From: JBFJVZ01 sp041623895
GTDB lineage: Bacteria > Planctomycetota > Planctomycetia > Pirellulales > Pirellulaceae
Direction: 5' to 3'
Assembly: GCA_041623895.1 (NCBI GenBank)
Contig: JBFJVZ010000062.1
Coordinates: 1-23,892, forward strand
Length of the DNA stretch: 23,892 nt
The position numbers were made by a program, and so were the translations under genes. Below the pieces are notes generated by a model. The model saw only the letters and a list, made by a program, of their open reading frames with translations, was not told where the DNA came from and did no database searches. This document shows, in pieces, positions 1 through 8,112 of the stretch; position 1 is the first letter of the stretch, and every line of letters begins with the position of its first letter.

Positions 1-41
1 CCCGGCAAAGAAAGCGAGTAACACTCGCTTTCTTTGCCGGG
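1..41. repeat. Perfect 19-bp palindrome with 3-nt loop
   Basis: Positions 1-19 and 23-41 are exact reverse complements, separated by a 3-nt AAC loop. The arm is purine-rich (AAAGAAAGCGAG in its middle), so any transcript would fold into a long stem. There is no T-run after the right arm, so it is not a classical intrinsic terminator. It lies at the window edge and flanking context on the left is missing. It resembles in form the other intergenic palindromes of this window but differs in sequence from them. Confidence 0.85.
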
Positions 42-640
42 GGAGAAGGGAGCCAGTTTAGAGTAGGCTGGGCTCGGAGAGGAAGTCGCGAGCCCGCAAT
101 CCATCGAACACCGATCGCAGTTTCGACGCTTCACTGCACTTTCCTCTCAATCCCGTACGAGATTTTGAGAAGACTGCATCGAACCGATTTCTCGAACTCC
201 ACGCGGTCGATGCAACCGGTCGCAGTTCGAGATGGGTGAAACTGCAGTCGGTGTGTCGGACCGAAAGCAAGTTTCGAGCAATCAAAACCACCTCCTGTGT
301 TGTCGTCCTGTGTCACGAACGGACTGGCCTCGAAGACACATTCCACGCCCACCTTACGCTATCCGCTTCTCAATTGAGCGGGATGACATCGATTGTGGGC
401 GGCGACTGTTCTCGCTGTGTGCCTCCCAATCACTGTCCGACATTCCATGTCCATTTTAGGTTCATTGAAGCCGCAATACACGACCGGGACGACGAGCAGG
501 GCCAAGCCGCCCGCAACTGAGCCATTCTGCTCCATGCGAATCTGCTTGTTTGGGTTCGGCGAGGGCGGTTAAATTGTGAATTTTCGCTGCCCGGGGATCT
601 AGGCGAGTGGGGGTCAAATTGGAAATGTCGATTCACATCG
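42..640. other. Intergenic stretch without a convincing gene
   Basis: About 600 bases with no open frame that I would call a gene. Overlapping short frames exist on both strands, none with a good ribosome site or a recognisable motif. The most protein-like is a 58-residue minus-strand frame from an ATG at 535 to a stop at 359, with a hydrophobic stretch near its start (GGLALLVVPVVYCGF). It has no Shine-Dalgarno sequence and I leave it as a possible relic only. The bases just before 657 carry the ribosome site of the ankyrin gene. Confidence 0.5.
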
Positions 641-656
641 TTGGAAGGAGGGCACC

Positions 657-2161
657 ATGCGTCGATCGATGCTCAAGCTGAAAGAGATCCGCAAGCACAG
701 CAAGGATCCGCTCGAACTCGACTGGGAAACGTGGCACGAGCCGCTGCGGGGCGCGGGGATCGATCCGGACGCGGTCTGTGACGACCTGCGCGAGTACCTG
801 ACCACGTGTCTGTTCGCGTCGATGCCGAACCTCACGTTCACGCTGTACACGAAGCGGAAGCTGCTGAGTTTCCTGAAGGACGAGTGGGCGAAGCAGGCGG
901 CGGAGGGCGGCTGGTTCGTCGTCGCCAACCGCGATGCTGACATGACCTGCGTGTCGATCGCCGACGGCAAGGTCGTGATCATCCCCGGCTACGCGATCAG
1001 CGAACAGACGTTTGACGTCGAAAAGCGATACAAGTCGCTCAAGACCTGGCTGCAAGCCGAGGTACGCCATGAGAAGGTCTGCGCAGAGACGGACGCCGAG
1101 GCCGACGCCGCGGATGCAGCGTTCGAGGACGCCAAGGCGACCAACCCCAACGCGGTGGATGGCGAGGGGTGGACGCAGCTCGTGCACGTCGTGGACGACC
1201 CGACAGCTGTGAAGCGTGAGCTGGACCGGGGCGCCAACCCCAACCACGTCGTCAAAGATACGAGGCAGACGCCGCTGACCCGAGCAGTCGCCAAACGCGT
1301 GGGCGAGTCTGTACAATTGCTCATGCAGGCCGGCGCCGACGCGAGCCATCGTACCGGCAGCGGGCATTGCGCAATCACGCAAGCCCTGCAGCACAACGTC
1401 AAAGATCTGGCCATCGCGAAGGTTCTGCTTGATTACGGCGCCGACATCGACGCGATCGGCTATCACGACAAGACGGCCCTGCAGTCCGCCACGGCGAATT
1501 ACGATCTGGACGGCATGCGATTCTGTCTCGAGCACGGCGCCGATCCCAACGGCCCCGAGGGAACTGAGCCGCCGCTCAAGTCCGCGGCGCACAACATGGA
1601 CGTGGTCCGCCTGCTGCTCGAGTCCGGCGCCGACCCCAACCGCGACGGCGCAGGCGCGGATGTCATGCGGACGTGCGTAATGAAGAAGAACCTGGAGGGT
1701 GCACGTCTGCTCATCGACGCGGGCTTGTCCCTAAGAACGTCGAGCACAACAACCTGCTGCACGACTGTGGCGATCCCGAGATGGCGAAGCTGCTGATCGC
1801 CGCGGGCGCCGACCCCAACATCAAGCTTGAGGGCATGGCCAGCCCGCTCTCCGCGGTCGTCCGCGTGTACCACGAGGTCCGCGACGAGATCAAACAGAAC
1901 ATGCGGGCCGTCGCCGAGGTTCTGATAGACGCCGGCGCCGACCTCAACGTCGGGGGCGACGGGAACTGGGCTAAGACCACGCCGCTGATCGTCGCGACAC
2001 GTGCGATGTTTCTGGAGGGCATGCAACTCCTGCTCGAACGCGGCGCCGACCCTACGATCGAGGCCGGCGGGCAAACCGCGATGTCCGTCGCCGAGGCGAT
2101 CAAGTCAAAGGAGGTCGCCAAGCAGGCCGTCGCCCTTCTGAAGGAACACGAAGTGTCGTGA
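657..2161 (+). pseudogene. Ankyrin-repeat protein gene, split by a frameshift
   Basis: Ankyrin repeats are protein-binding modules. The start at 657 follows a strong AAGGAGGG site at 645-652. Residues 1-165 match no family I recognise. From about residue 168 ankyrin units repeat, with GA(D/N)PN turns and LL(L/I) helices. The frame runs cleanly to about 1725, then loses the pattern and would stop at 1796. The ankyrin pattern continues in another frame from about 1727 (GLVPKN, then KLLIAAGADPN) to the stop at 2161. One missing base in ggcttg/tccc near 1725-1730 would restore a protein of about 500 residues. This may be a real mutation or a sequence error; no slippery site or hairpin suggests programmed recoding. 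The gene is visibly richer in G and C, especially at third positions, than genes after 5000, which hints at a different origin. Confidence 0.85.
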
Positions 2162-2424
2162 CCTCTGTTGGTGATGCCTGGGAAAACTGCCTTCCGTTGC
2201 CAAGCAGAGTGCCGACGTGCCATCAAGATGACAACATTTCATGCGGCACGATCTTGCGTCCGAAAGGCGCTTCGGCCGTCAACCCCGAAGGCAGTTGCAC
2301 CGACTTCTTTTCTCCCCAATGTCGAACCGTCCGAGGACTGATGCCACCGATAGACGATCAACGCCAAATACTTCCGATTGCGGGATCGTTTAATGAATTG
2401 CTCCAACACCTCTACGAGCTTTGA
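2158..2424 (+). pseudogene. Short ORF, possible tail of a SUKH (SMI1/KNR4) immunity-type protein
   Basis: An 88-codon frame begins with GTG overlapping the ankyrin stop by 4 bases (GTGA), as in translationally coupled genes. The first 30 residues look random. From about residue 30 (CGTILRPKGASAVNPEGSC) to the end (ILPIAGSFNELLQHLYEL) it reads like real protein. The ending resembles the C-terminal helix of SUKH proteins, where a conserved SF..FL..L pattern closes the domain. SUKH and ankyrin proteins are both known immunity proteins of polymorphic toxin systems. The frame is much shorter than a full SUKH domain (about 130-150 residues), so if the reading is right this is a remnant. The family call is an inference from one motif. 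Confidence 0.3.
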
Positions 2425-2481
2425 TTGGCCAATTCGACCGCTTCTGGGATCACTCTGCTTCCAGGCGCGTGCTGAGGAGCA

Positions 2482-2715
2482 ATGATGCGAAGCTGGTCAA
2501 CCCCCATCGCTTCGCTCTCGCCGGACTCCCGCCTTGGTGCGTTTCGAGCAGGTGTAGTAGCGGTACTGCCGACCGTGGTTGTTGTCTTTTCCGAGGACGA
2601 GGTTGGTCGTTGTGTTTTGGAGCGTCTAGCACGCAAGGCCGCCGAGGGTATCGATGTGCGATTGCTGCTTGATGATGTCGGTAGTTTGCACGCGAGAAAG
2701 ATTTTGCTTGGATGA
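2482..2715 (+). pseudogene. Fragment of a phospholipase-D/cardiolipin-synthase-like protein
   Basis: A 77-codon frame contains FSEDEVGRCVLERLARKA followed by AEGIDVRLLLDDVGSL. This is the region just before the first HKD motif in PLD-type phosphatidyltransferases, where proteins read roughly (Y/F)IF..D..G..(V/L)..L...A..GV.VR.L.D..GS. Neither HxKxxxxD catalytic motif is present, because the frame ends at 2715 soon after the conserved stretch. The first 30 residues do not look like the family. A whole enzyme would be about 400 residues, so this is a non-functional relic. It sits directly before another relic (ZIP transporter), in a stretch without intact genes. Confidence 0.55.
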
Positions 2716-2746
2716 GCATGGAAGGCTTGGGCCATGAATTGCCTGG

Positions 2747-3060
2747 GTGTCAGACATTCCAGAGTCTCTCGCACTGGGCTCGGCATTCGCGATTGGCGGC
2801 GAATCGGGACCGCTTCTAGCCGCATTGATCGCACTCCAAAACTTACCAGAAGGGTTCAACGCTTATCGGGAGTTGATCGAATCGCGAACATTCACTTCGG
2901 GGCATATCATTGCTGCTTTTTCCGCACTGTCATTGCTCGGACCGGCCGCTGCACTTACGGGGTATTTCTGGCTGCCGGATTATCCAGTTATCGTGTCCTG
3001 TATCATGGTGTTTTCTGCTGGCGGCATTCTCACCTGTGCGGAATTGCCAAAGCGATTGAT
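2747..3060 (+). pseudogene. Fragment of a ZIP-family metal-ion transporter
   Basis: ZIP transporters move zinc and other divalent cations into the cytoplasm. The frame opens with DIPESLALGSAFA and continues with ALIALQNLPEGFNAYREL, both hallmark ZIP segments: the (N/D)IPE.LA(L/I)G and QNLPEG helices that carry the metal-binding residues. Next come LLGPAAALTGYF and IVSCIMVFSAGGIL, matching the following two membrane helices. An in-frame stop at 2735 lies just upstream, so the N-terminal helices are gone. After GGIL (about 3035) the expected final helix is replaced by unrelated sequence, though the frame stays open to 3175, where it runs antisense into the next gene. With about 95 of the usual 250-270 residues it cannot be a working transporter. 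Confidence 0.75.
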
Positions 3061-3099
3061 GTGGACTGGTCCCCGGGCCGCGAATTGTTCTCTGCGCAG

Positions 3100-4548
3100 T
3101 CACGGCACCTTCGTCAGGTACATCAACTTCAAGCGAACATCATCACCCGCGACCAACGAAATGCAGTACCTTTGAGAACTGAATGCCTGGGGCAGGCCCT
3201 TGGTTTTGTCTAACACATAGTGCTTTGACATCTGGTAGCGATGAGGCGTTTGTTGTTCGGCGACAAAATGCGCTAATCCGTGTTCGGTGTGTACGAAAAC
3301 CGAGCCTTTCGAGTCACAAAAGACTGGCATGTAGTCCCTGGCGTGAGAAACCTCTGTCAGTTTCGTCGGAGCCTTTAGCTCCTGAGCAATCTTTCCATCA
3401 CGAACAATATTGATCTGATTTTCGGGACCACCTCTGATTCCTCCCAACCAGGTGTTGCCGATGGGATCAGATAGAAGCGGGTAACCTGACATCCGCAGTA
3501 TGTTCGTTACTTTCCCGCTTCGATTTACGCGAACGGCTGACTGGCCCGTATAGATGTCGCACACTCCACCGGACTTGCCTTCTGGGCTGGCAATCCAGAG
3601 TGCGTCGTTCCGCTCGCGCAGCGCCGGATACTGTCCCATGCCCTCGATTGCATGATGAGTTGCTTGGAACACGACATCTTTGTTTTCAATTTTCGCGAGA
3701 AAGGAAGTGCCGCCATCATGCCGGAGTTTGTTGTCGCCGCAAAAAAGGTAACGGTGATCTGGGCCAGGCACGATGAACGCGATTGAGCCATAGCGCGAAC
3801 CCGCCTTGATCAGGGACTCCCGGCAATCAAGCCACTGATCGTCCACCAAAACACGCAGACTCTCGTCGTGCAGACACCAAATCCGCCCCTGCTTATCGGC
3901 AATTACCATCGTGTGACGACCCCATCTGTCCCGACGGATCGGATGTGGAACGCCCAGGCCGAAGGATTCACGTATCAATTCCTGATGCTTCTTGAGAAGG
4001 CCTAGGAGGTCTCCATGATCGATGACTCGAGTTCCCCGAATCAGCAACGTTGTCTCTCTTCCGACAACCAGAACCGTATTATCGACTCCAGCGACAATCC
4101 TTCCATATGGTCCGTTGCGGTCGCGCCGGGACAATGGCTCAATCCACGGCACAACGTGCCATTCGTCCTTATCAAAGAACGCGATTCGGTTTTTTGCTGG
4201 TGGTTCAGTGATCGACTGCAGATCGTCGTCGTAGCCGAGGAAAAGTGGTTGCGTTGCCGAAACTCGCTTGCCCTTATGAAAACGTGGAGCGCCGTCGGGC
4301 ACGAAGGTCCAAATAGCTCCTGTACCCGTTATGGCGAAAGCCTTGCCGCATACTTCCTTCTCCAAAACCTTCAAGGTGCGATCAAGCGGGCCAACTTGCT
4401 TGACGTGTTCCGCTGTGCTGCCTAGCCGATCGTGATTCTCGTTTACTTGGTCGCGGCCTCTGACCTCGTCGTCATCGGCTACGGACCAGGTACAATACGC
4501 ACAGATCGCAAGTATCGACACGGTCGCCTGGAATCCTACTCGAAGCAT
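3100..4548 (-). CDS. Exported protein of unknown function, probable beta-propeller
   Basis: The protein is 482 residues when started at the ATG at 4548. An upstream ATG at 4572 adds eight residues (MPKIRDSA) before what looks like the true signal peptide. That signal peptide is MLRVGFQATVSILAICAYCT, with cleavage likely near SVA-DD. The body has recurring units of the type (I/V)W.. or G..W with aromatic-glycine turns, for example GAIWTFVPDG, GRIWCLHDESL, DALWIASPEGK and GNTWLGGIRGG. This fits blades like those of two-component-regulator propellers or periplasmic ligand-binding propellers. No catalytic motif is visible. The C-terminus (LMYLTKVP) ends inside the relic zone that holds the ZIP fragment, so a truncated last blade is possible. 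The role is unknown. Confidence 0.8.
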   Translation of the reverse strand: MLRVGFQATVSILAICAYCTWSVADDDEVRGRDQVNENHDRLGSTAEHVKQVGPLDRTLKVLEKEVCGKAFAITGTGAIWTFVPDGAPRFHKGKRVSATQPLFLGYDDDLQSITEPPAKNRIAFFDKDEWHVVPWIEPLSRRDRNGPYGRIVAGVDNTVLVVGRETTLLIRGTRVIDHGDLLGLLKKHQELIRESFGLGVPHPIRRDRWGRHTMVIADKQGRIWCLHDESLRVLVDDQWLDCRESLIKAGSRYGSIAFIVPGPDHRYLFCGDNKLRHDGGTSFLAKIENKDVVFQATHHAIEGMGQYPALRERNDALWIASPEGKSGGVCDIYTGQSAVRVNRSGKVTNILRMSGYPLLSDPIGNTWLGGIRGGPENQINIVRDGKIAQELKAPTKLTEVSHARDYMPVFCDSKGSVFVHTEHGLAHFVAEQQTPHRYQMSKHYVLDKTKGLPQAFSSQRYCISLVAGDDVRLKLMYLTKVP

Positions 4549-4710
4549 GGCTGAATCTCGAATCTTGGGCAAAATCGCCTTAGGGCAATCGGATCATGAA
4601 AACTCAGTAGTGAACGCGGGCATCATCGTGCCGGCAAATTCATCGCCCCTGATATCCTATCTTACGACAGAACACGGGGGCATCCGATTTGATTATTTGC
4701 GCAATGCCTT

Positions 4711-4860
4711 AGCTGGACAGCGCCACTTTCATCAGCCGCGGGCGCGTTAGCGTCCGGTTTTTTCGGCATGAATCGACAAGAACCGTGGGCTAACGCCCGG
4801 CGGCTGATGAGGCGGCAAAACACGGCAGTTTGATTCAAAACGGCGCTGTCTAATTAGAGC
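4711..4860. repeat. Nested palindromic intergenic element
   Basis: Two inverted pairs are nested. The outer pair is exact: GACAGCGCC at 4716-4724 and GGCGCTGTC at 4842-4850. The inner pair is imperfect: ATCAGCCGCGGGCG at 4731-4744 faces CGCCCGGCGGCTGAT at 4794-4808, and both arms continue into GTTAGCG/GGCTAAC. Together they cover about 150 bases between the minus-strand gene ending upstream and the plus-strand gene at 5192. I recall this GCCGGGCGTTAGCC type of element as a common intergenic repeat of planctomycetes. Whether it is mobile or structural is not visible here. Confidence 0.75.
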
Positions 4861-4892
4861 AACTGCCCGGCATCGTTCGCGATCGCCGATTC

Positions 4893-5120
4893 TTGGCGCT
4901 GTACCAAGAAGCGTTAGGCCAGCTCGGTGCAAACGAGAGATGTGATAGCGATGAGCGTATCTCCAGAAAACTGCCGTTACTGAAACACGATCCTCTTGCA
5001 CTTGCACAGCTGATGCGCGATGGAGCGCCTCTTGGTTTTGAATTAACTCAGCAGTTGGATCGGTTCCTGCCCAACAACTGGCTCAAAGATCATCCTGATG
5101 CAAGCCTTGAGATCACTTGA
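4893..5120 (+). CDS. Small ORF of unknown function, possibly a relic
   Basis: The 75-codon frame begins with TTG and has no clear ribosome site. Its second half reads like genuine protein (LALAQLMRDGAPLGFELTQQ), reminiscent of helical segments seen in small proteins of mobile DNA, but no family can be named. The first residues fall just behind the palindromic element at 4711-4860, so the gene may have lost its 5' end. It ends 71 bases before the next gene. It may also be non-coding. Confidence 0.25.
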   Translation: MALYQEALGQLGANERCDSDERISRKLPLLKHDPLALAQLMRDGAPLGFELTQQLDRFLPNNWLKDHPDASLEIT

Positions 5121-5191
5121 CTTTCTGCCTAAATTGAGTGTGTTCTTGAAAACGCCTACAACTAAAACGTGTACGAATCGACGAACGGATA

Positions 5192-7171
5192 ATGGCGATG
5201 ACTAGATTGCTTGTTAGTTTGTCGATGTTCATAGTGATGCATTTTATCGCGGACGCTCGTGCGAGCGCCGATGATCCTCCGTTTTCAATCACAGAACTTG
5301 TCCCGCAGCCCACGTATCGTTATCCGCCAGAGATCGCGGGCGCAGCGCAAGCGATGGGACTCCAGTACGTTCCGGAGGAGACGCGCCGCGTCACCTATCT
5401 GGACGTAAAGACACCGTTGGGAAAATCGCTGCTAGCAAGCAGACTGCAAGAGAACCCCGATGAGTTAGATCTGCTTATTGACGTCGCGCGCGTCGCTGGC
5501 TTGTCTCCGCAAAATGACCTTGAATTCGTCATGCTCGCCGGCATGAGTTATCCAGTTATAGCCAGTACCTTTGTCGTCAAAACCACAAAGCCGATTGACG
5601 TGCGCCGGTTGGCTAAGACGCCTGGCGTCAGAACAGAGTTTGTCCTGGGAAAACCAGTCTTCTCAACTGAAATTACATATTTCAGTTTTCCTGAAGAAAA
5701 GACGATCGTTATCGGTGGCAGAAATGAAGTGATCTATGCGCTTCGATTCAAGAATCGCACCAAGCACTTTCAAAGATTTGGATGGCTAGACCCGAAAGGA
5801 TTTAGCTGGGTTATTCACGACTCATCAACCGGTGCGGCATTTTCAAATACCCGGGCTGTCGACTTCGGCTTTTCGGCAGAAGCCAAGAAGGCAGCCGATC
5901 TGCTTGAATTGGAGGAACAACTGAAGCAGGGAAAGATAACGGTAGAACAATTCACCGACGGCTACATCCAGCAATATCAAACCATTGGAAATCCGCCCCC
6001 GCCACGAGACCAAATACTTCGGTCAGCACAGAATACGCAGAACGCTTACAGCAAGGTCATACCCACGTTCTCGAAAATCTCTGCTTTACAAGACGTTTGG
6101 ATTCGAGAGCTGCGGTTCGAAAGTATTGAACCGCCCAAAGCCAGGATTTTTAGATTCTCACCGGGTTTTGAACCGATTAGATCAACACGTAATGCGGATG
6201 CGTTGTCGATCATGCAGCGATTTGAAACGCGACAATTCAGTAGTCAGCGAGAAAGAGAAACCATGCTACGTGATTCTCTGAACGCGTTTACAAAGCTCCA
6301 TCATCGAATGGCACTCGGTGACACTGCAGCCATCTTGCCTGTCATGAAGCTGTTCTTTCTAACCAGCGATCATGCGTCGCGGCAAAAAATGGTCATGACC
6401 TTTGCCGCTCGTCCGACTCTACCTGGACTCGAGATGTTGGGGACAGAAGCGCGCTATTTCGGTTTATTGCGTGCCTTTAGTAAACGCGGCGTCACATACG
6501 ATACACCGCGTTTGAAGAGCGACAGCGGGGCACCTAGGTACGTCCGACCAAACATGCCTCATACCTTGCTATCTGCCTGCAGCTACTACTTGAAAAGACC
6601 GGGAGATCCGCGAACCACGATCGGAATCATTCGCATCTTGGAAGACCTTCGCCCCCCTCAAGCAGATTCTTGGCTGCAGACATTAGCCAATGATCCGACG
6701 AGAGATGCTTCCGTTCGAGATGAAGCGAAACGCGCAAGGGAAGCAGTGTTAGCCGACAAGCAACTTTCGAGCGCACGCTTGCAGCCCAAGGATGCCAGCC
6801 AGGCTTTGGATTGGTTTGACGCACCTTATCGCCCAAAACGGGCTGGTGCGATCACATGGGCCATCAATTCGCAATTGCCCGACAGCCAGCGAGCTGCTTT
6901 CATCAGCAAAATGTCAGAGATGTTAGACGATTCGATTCTTTGCCAACGAGCTGTGAAAGCCCTCAAGCAACACCTGAAGCCAGGTGAAACGAACTCGCTT
7001 CGCGCTATATTGGCGACCGCAGTGAACAACCAAGGCAGTTTCCGCGACGACCGAACTGCGTATCGCGCGGTCGATGTACTGGCTCACGTGAAAGACCACG
7101 CTGGAATTCAACCAGCACTAAAATCGAAAGACTTCAAGTTGGCTAAGTACGCGAAAAGCGTCTCGCCCTAG
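5192..7171 (+). CDS. Large exported protein of unknown function with C-terminal helical repeats
   Basis: The protein has 659 residues. It starts at 5192, or at the next ATG at 5198 (ATGGCGATG); the ribosome site is weak for both. Residues 1-26 form a Sec signal peptide (TRLLVSLSMFIVMHFIADARA, then SADDP). Residues 27-340 are mixed alpha/beta without a motif I recognise. They include a charged helix near residues 230-260 (KKAADLLELEEQLKQGK). Residues from about 430 to the end are helical, with spacing like HEAT or armadillo repeats (IIRILEDLRPPQADSWLQTL, RAVDVLAHVKDHAG). Such C-termini are common in large exported planctomycete proteins. Its stop codon overlaps the stop region of the convergent methyltransferase remnant by 4 bases. 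Confidence 0.85.
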   Translation: MAMTRLLVSLSMFIVMHFIADARASADDPPFSITELVPQPTYRYPPEIAGAAQAMGLQYVPEETRRVTYLDVKTPLGKSLLASRLQENPDELDLLIDVARVAGLSPQNDLEFVMLAGMSYPVIASTFVVKTTKPIDVRRLAKTPGVRTEFVLGKPVFSTEITYFSFPEEKTIVIGGRNEVIYALRFKNRTKHFQRFGWLDPKGFSWVIHDSSTGAAFSNTRAVDFGFSAEAKKAADLLELEEQLKQGKITVEQFTDGYIQQYQTIGNPPPPRDQILRSAQNTQNAYSKVIPTFSKISALQDVWIRELRFESIEPPKARIFRFSPGFEPIRSTRNADALSIMQRFETRQFSSQRERETMLRDSLNAFTKLHHRMALGDTAAILPVMKLFFLTSDHASRQKMVMTFAARPTLPGLEMLGTEARYFGLLRAFSKRGVTYDTPRLKSDSGAPRYVRPNMPHTLLSACSYYLKRPGDPRTTIGIIRILEDLRPPQADSWLQTLANDPTRDASVRDEAKRAREAVLADKQLSSARLQPKDASQALDWFDAPYRPKRAGAITWAINSQLPDSQRAAFISKMSEMLDDSILCQRAVKALKQHLKPGETNSLRAILATAVNNQGSFRDDRTAYRAVDVLAHVKDHAGIQPALKSKDFKLAKYAKSVSP

Positions 7172-7485
7172 CGCATCACCAATGAGTACCGCAACAACGT
7201 GCCATGAACACAAGCGGCGGTGTCGGTAAAGAGATGATAAATATCAAGGTACTTCGAGAAGATCAATTCGCGGACGAGACGCGAAAAGCCTGTGTGCTCG
7301 GTGTGATCGAGAAACGTTTCCTTGATATTGAAAGCCAGCCAACCGTCGGTGCGAACGAGCTTCATGGCATTGTGGAATCGCAAACGCTTCTCTTCACCGT
7401 CCTCGATGAGAATAAAGAAGACTTCGTCTTGCCCTAGCTTCTCGGAGTCGGATGGTGGAAACTGAATTCGATAGCGTTTTGGCAT
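7168..7485 (-). pseudogene. SAM-dependent methyltransferase remnant lacking its catalytic core
   Basis: The intact 105-codon frame joins two ends of a methyltransferase-like protein. Residues 1-38 (MPKRYRIQFPPSDSEKLG, QDEVFFILIEDGEEKRLRFH) match the N-terminus that I recall from a family of class I methyltransferases. From about residue 39 the sequence jumps to the C-terminal part: NAMKLVRTDGWLAFNIKE, TFLD, then GFSRLVRELI. This corresponds to strand 5 and the following helices of the Rossmann fold. The SAM-binding glycine loop (D.G.G.G) and strands 1-4, normally about 130 residues, are absent. No stop or frameshift marks the junction, so the deletion was in frame. The final residues (HGTLLRYSLVMR) resemble the family's last strand. 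It cannot bind SAM as it stands. The ATG at 7485 has a weak AGGA about 10 bases upstream. Confidence 0.7.
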
Positions 7486-7536
7486 TATTCAATATCCTAC
7501 CGGCAGGGCGAAACAGGTGCCCAATCTACTCAGAAC

Positions 7537-8112
7537 TTGAATGACCTGGCGTTTGCGATCACGTACGATGGGGAGACCGTGTCTCCCGAGGCTGGTGAGG
7601 TTGTTATCACCAACTCCGCCGACTTGGACAAGCAAGCCGGCAACCAATCGCGGCGTCGCTTTACTGCTGATCTTGAAAATATGACTGCTTACGACCAGGT
7701 CTTCTATCCAATCTTTGGCGTTGGGTGCGTGATCGCAACGATCGCCTCAATCTTTGCGGCGAGAAAATCCGGGCTTGTCTTCTCCGCGGTACCTCTTGGT
7801 GTGGGCATCATTGCTTTCTGGGCCGGACTTTTCATCGGTTCTGAGGTTGGCTACCAGACTTGGCAGTCCATCCCCGACCCACCCGACGAGGCATTCAGCG
7901 ACACGGCCCCGCTGGGGGCGTTACTCTTTGGCTGGCTCCCTGGCAGCATCTTTTGCGGAGTCGTCTTCGGAATCACTCGGCTCACTCGACAACTTTTTTC
8001 CCGAGGCGATGCTTCCGGTGGCGATCCCGATGCTTCCGGTGGCGATCCCGATTCAATCGCTGTTGAGACTGGTAATCCTTACCAATCACCGGGATCGCGA
8101 CACGGCGGATGA
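7537..8112 (+). CDS. Small membrane protein with C-terminal NPYQSP motif
   Basis: From the TTG at 7537 the product has 191 residues. An ATG at 7681 (MTAYDQVFYP) would give 143 residues and start just before the first membrane segment. Neither has a good ribosome site, so the start is open. Three hydrophobic segments follow: about residues 57-75 (FYPIFGVGCVIATIASIFAA), 79-101 (GLVFSAVPLGVGIIAFWAGL) and 126-145 (LGALLFGWLPGSIFCGVVFG). The tail carries two copies of DASGGDP and ends with GNPYQSPGSRHGG. NPY(Q/A)SP near an end is a recurring short motif in planctomycete membrane proteins; its role is unknown to me. The gene diverges from the methyltransferase remnant with about 50 bases between them. 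Confidence 0.6.
   Translation: MNDLAFAITYDGETVSPEAGEVVITNSADLDKQAGNQSRRRFTADLENMTAYDQVFYPIFGVGCVIATIASIFAARKSGLVFSAVPLGVGIIAFWAGLFIGSEVGYQTWQSIPDPPDEAFSDTAPLGALLFGWLPGSIFCGVVFGITRLTRQLFSRGDASGGDPDASGGDPDSIAVETGNPYQSPGSRHGG
8008..8049 (+). repeat. Exact 21-bp tandem duplication
   Basis: The 21-base unit at 8008-8028 is repeated exactly at 8029-8049. It adds one copy of the seven-residue unit DASGGDP to the cytoplasmic or periplasmic tail of the membrane protein. Because the copies are identical, the duplication is recent or kept by slippage. Confidence 0.95.

Noticed and set aside
633..1592. Long minus-strand frame of 319 codons
   Set aside because: Shadow of the GC-rich ankyrin gene: high GC removes stops on the opposite strand. 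The plus strand has the ribosome site and the repeats.
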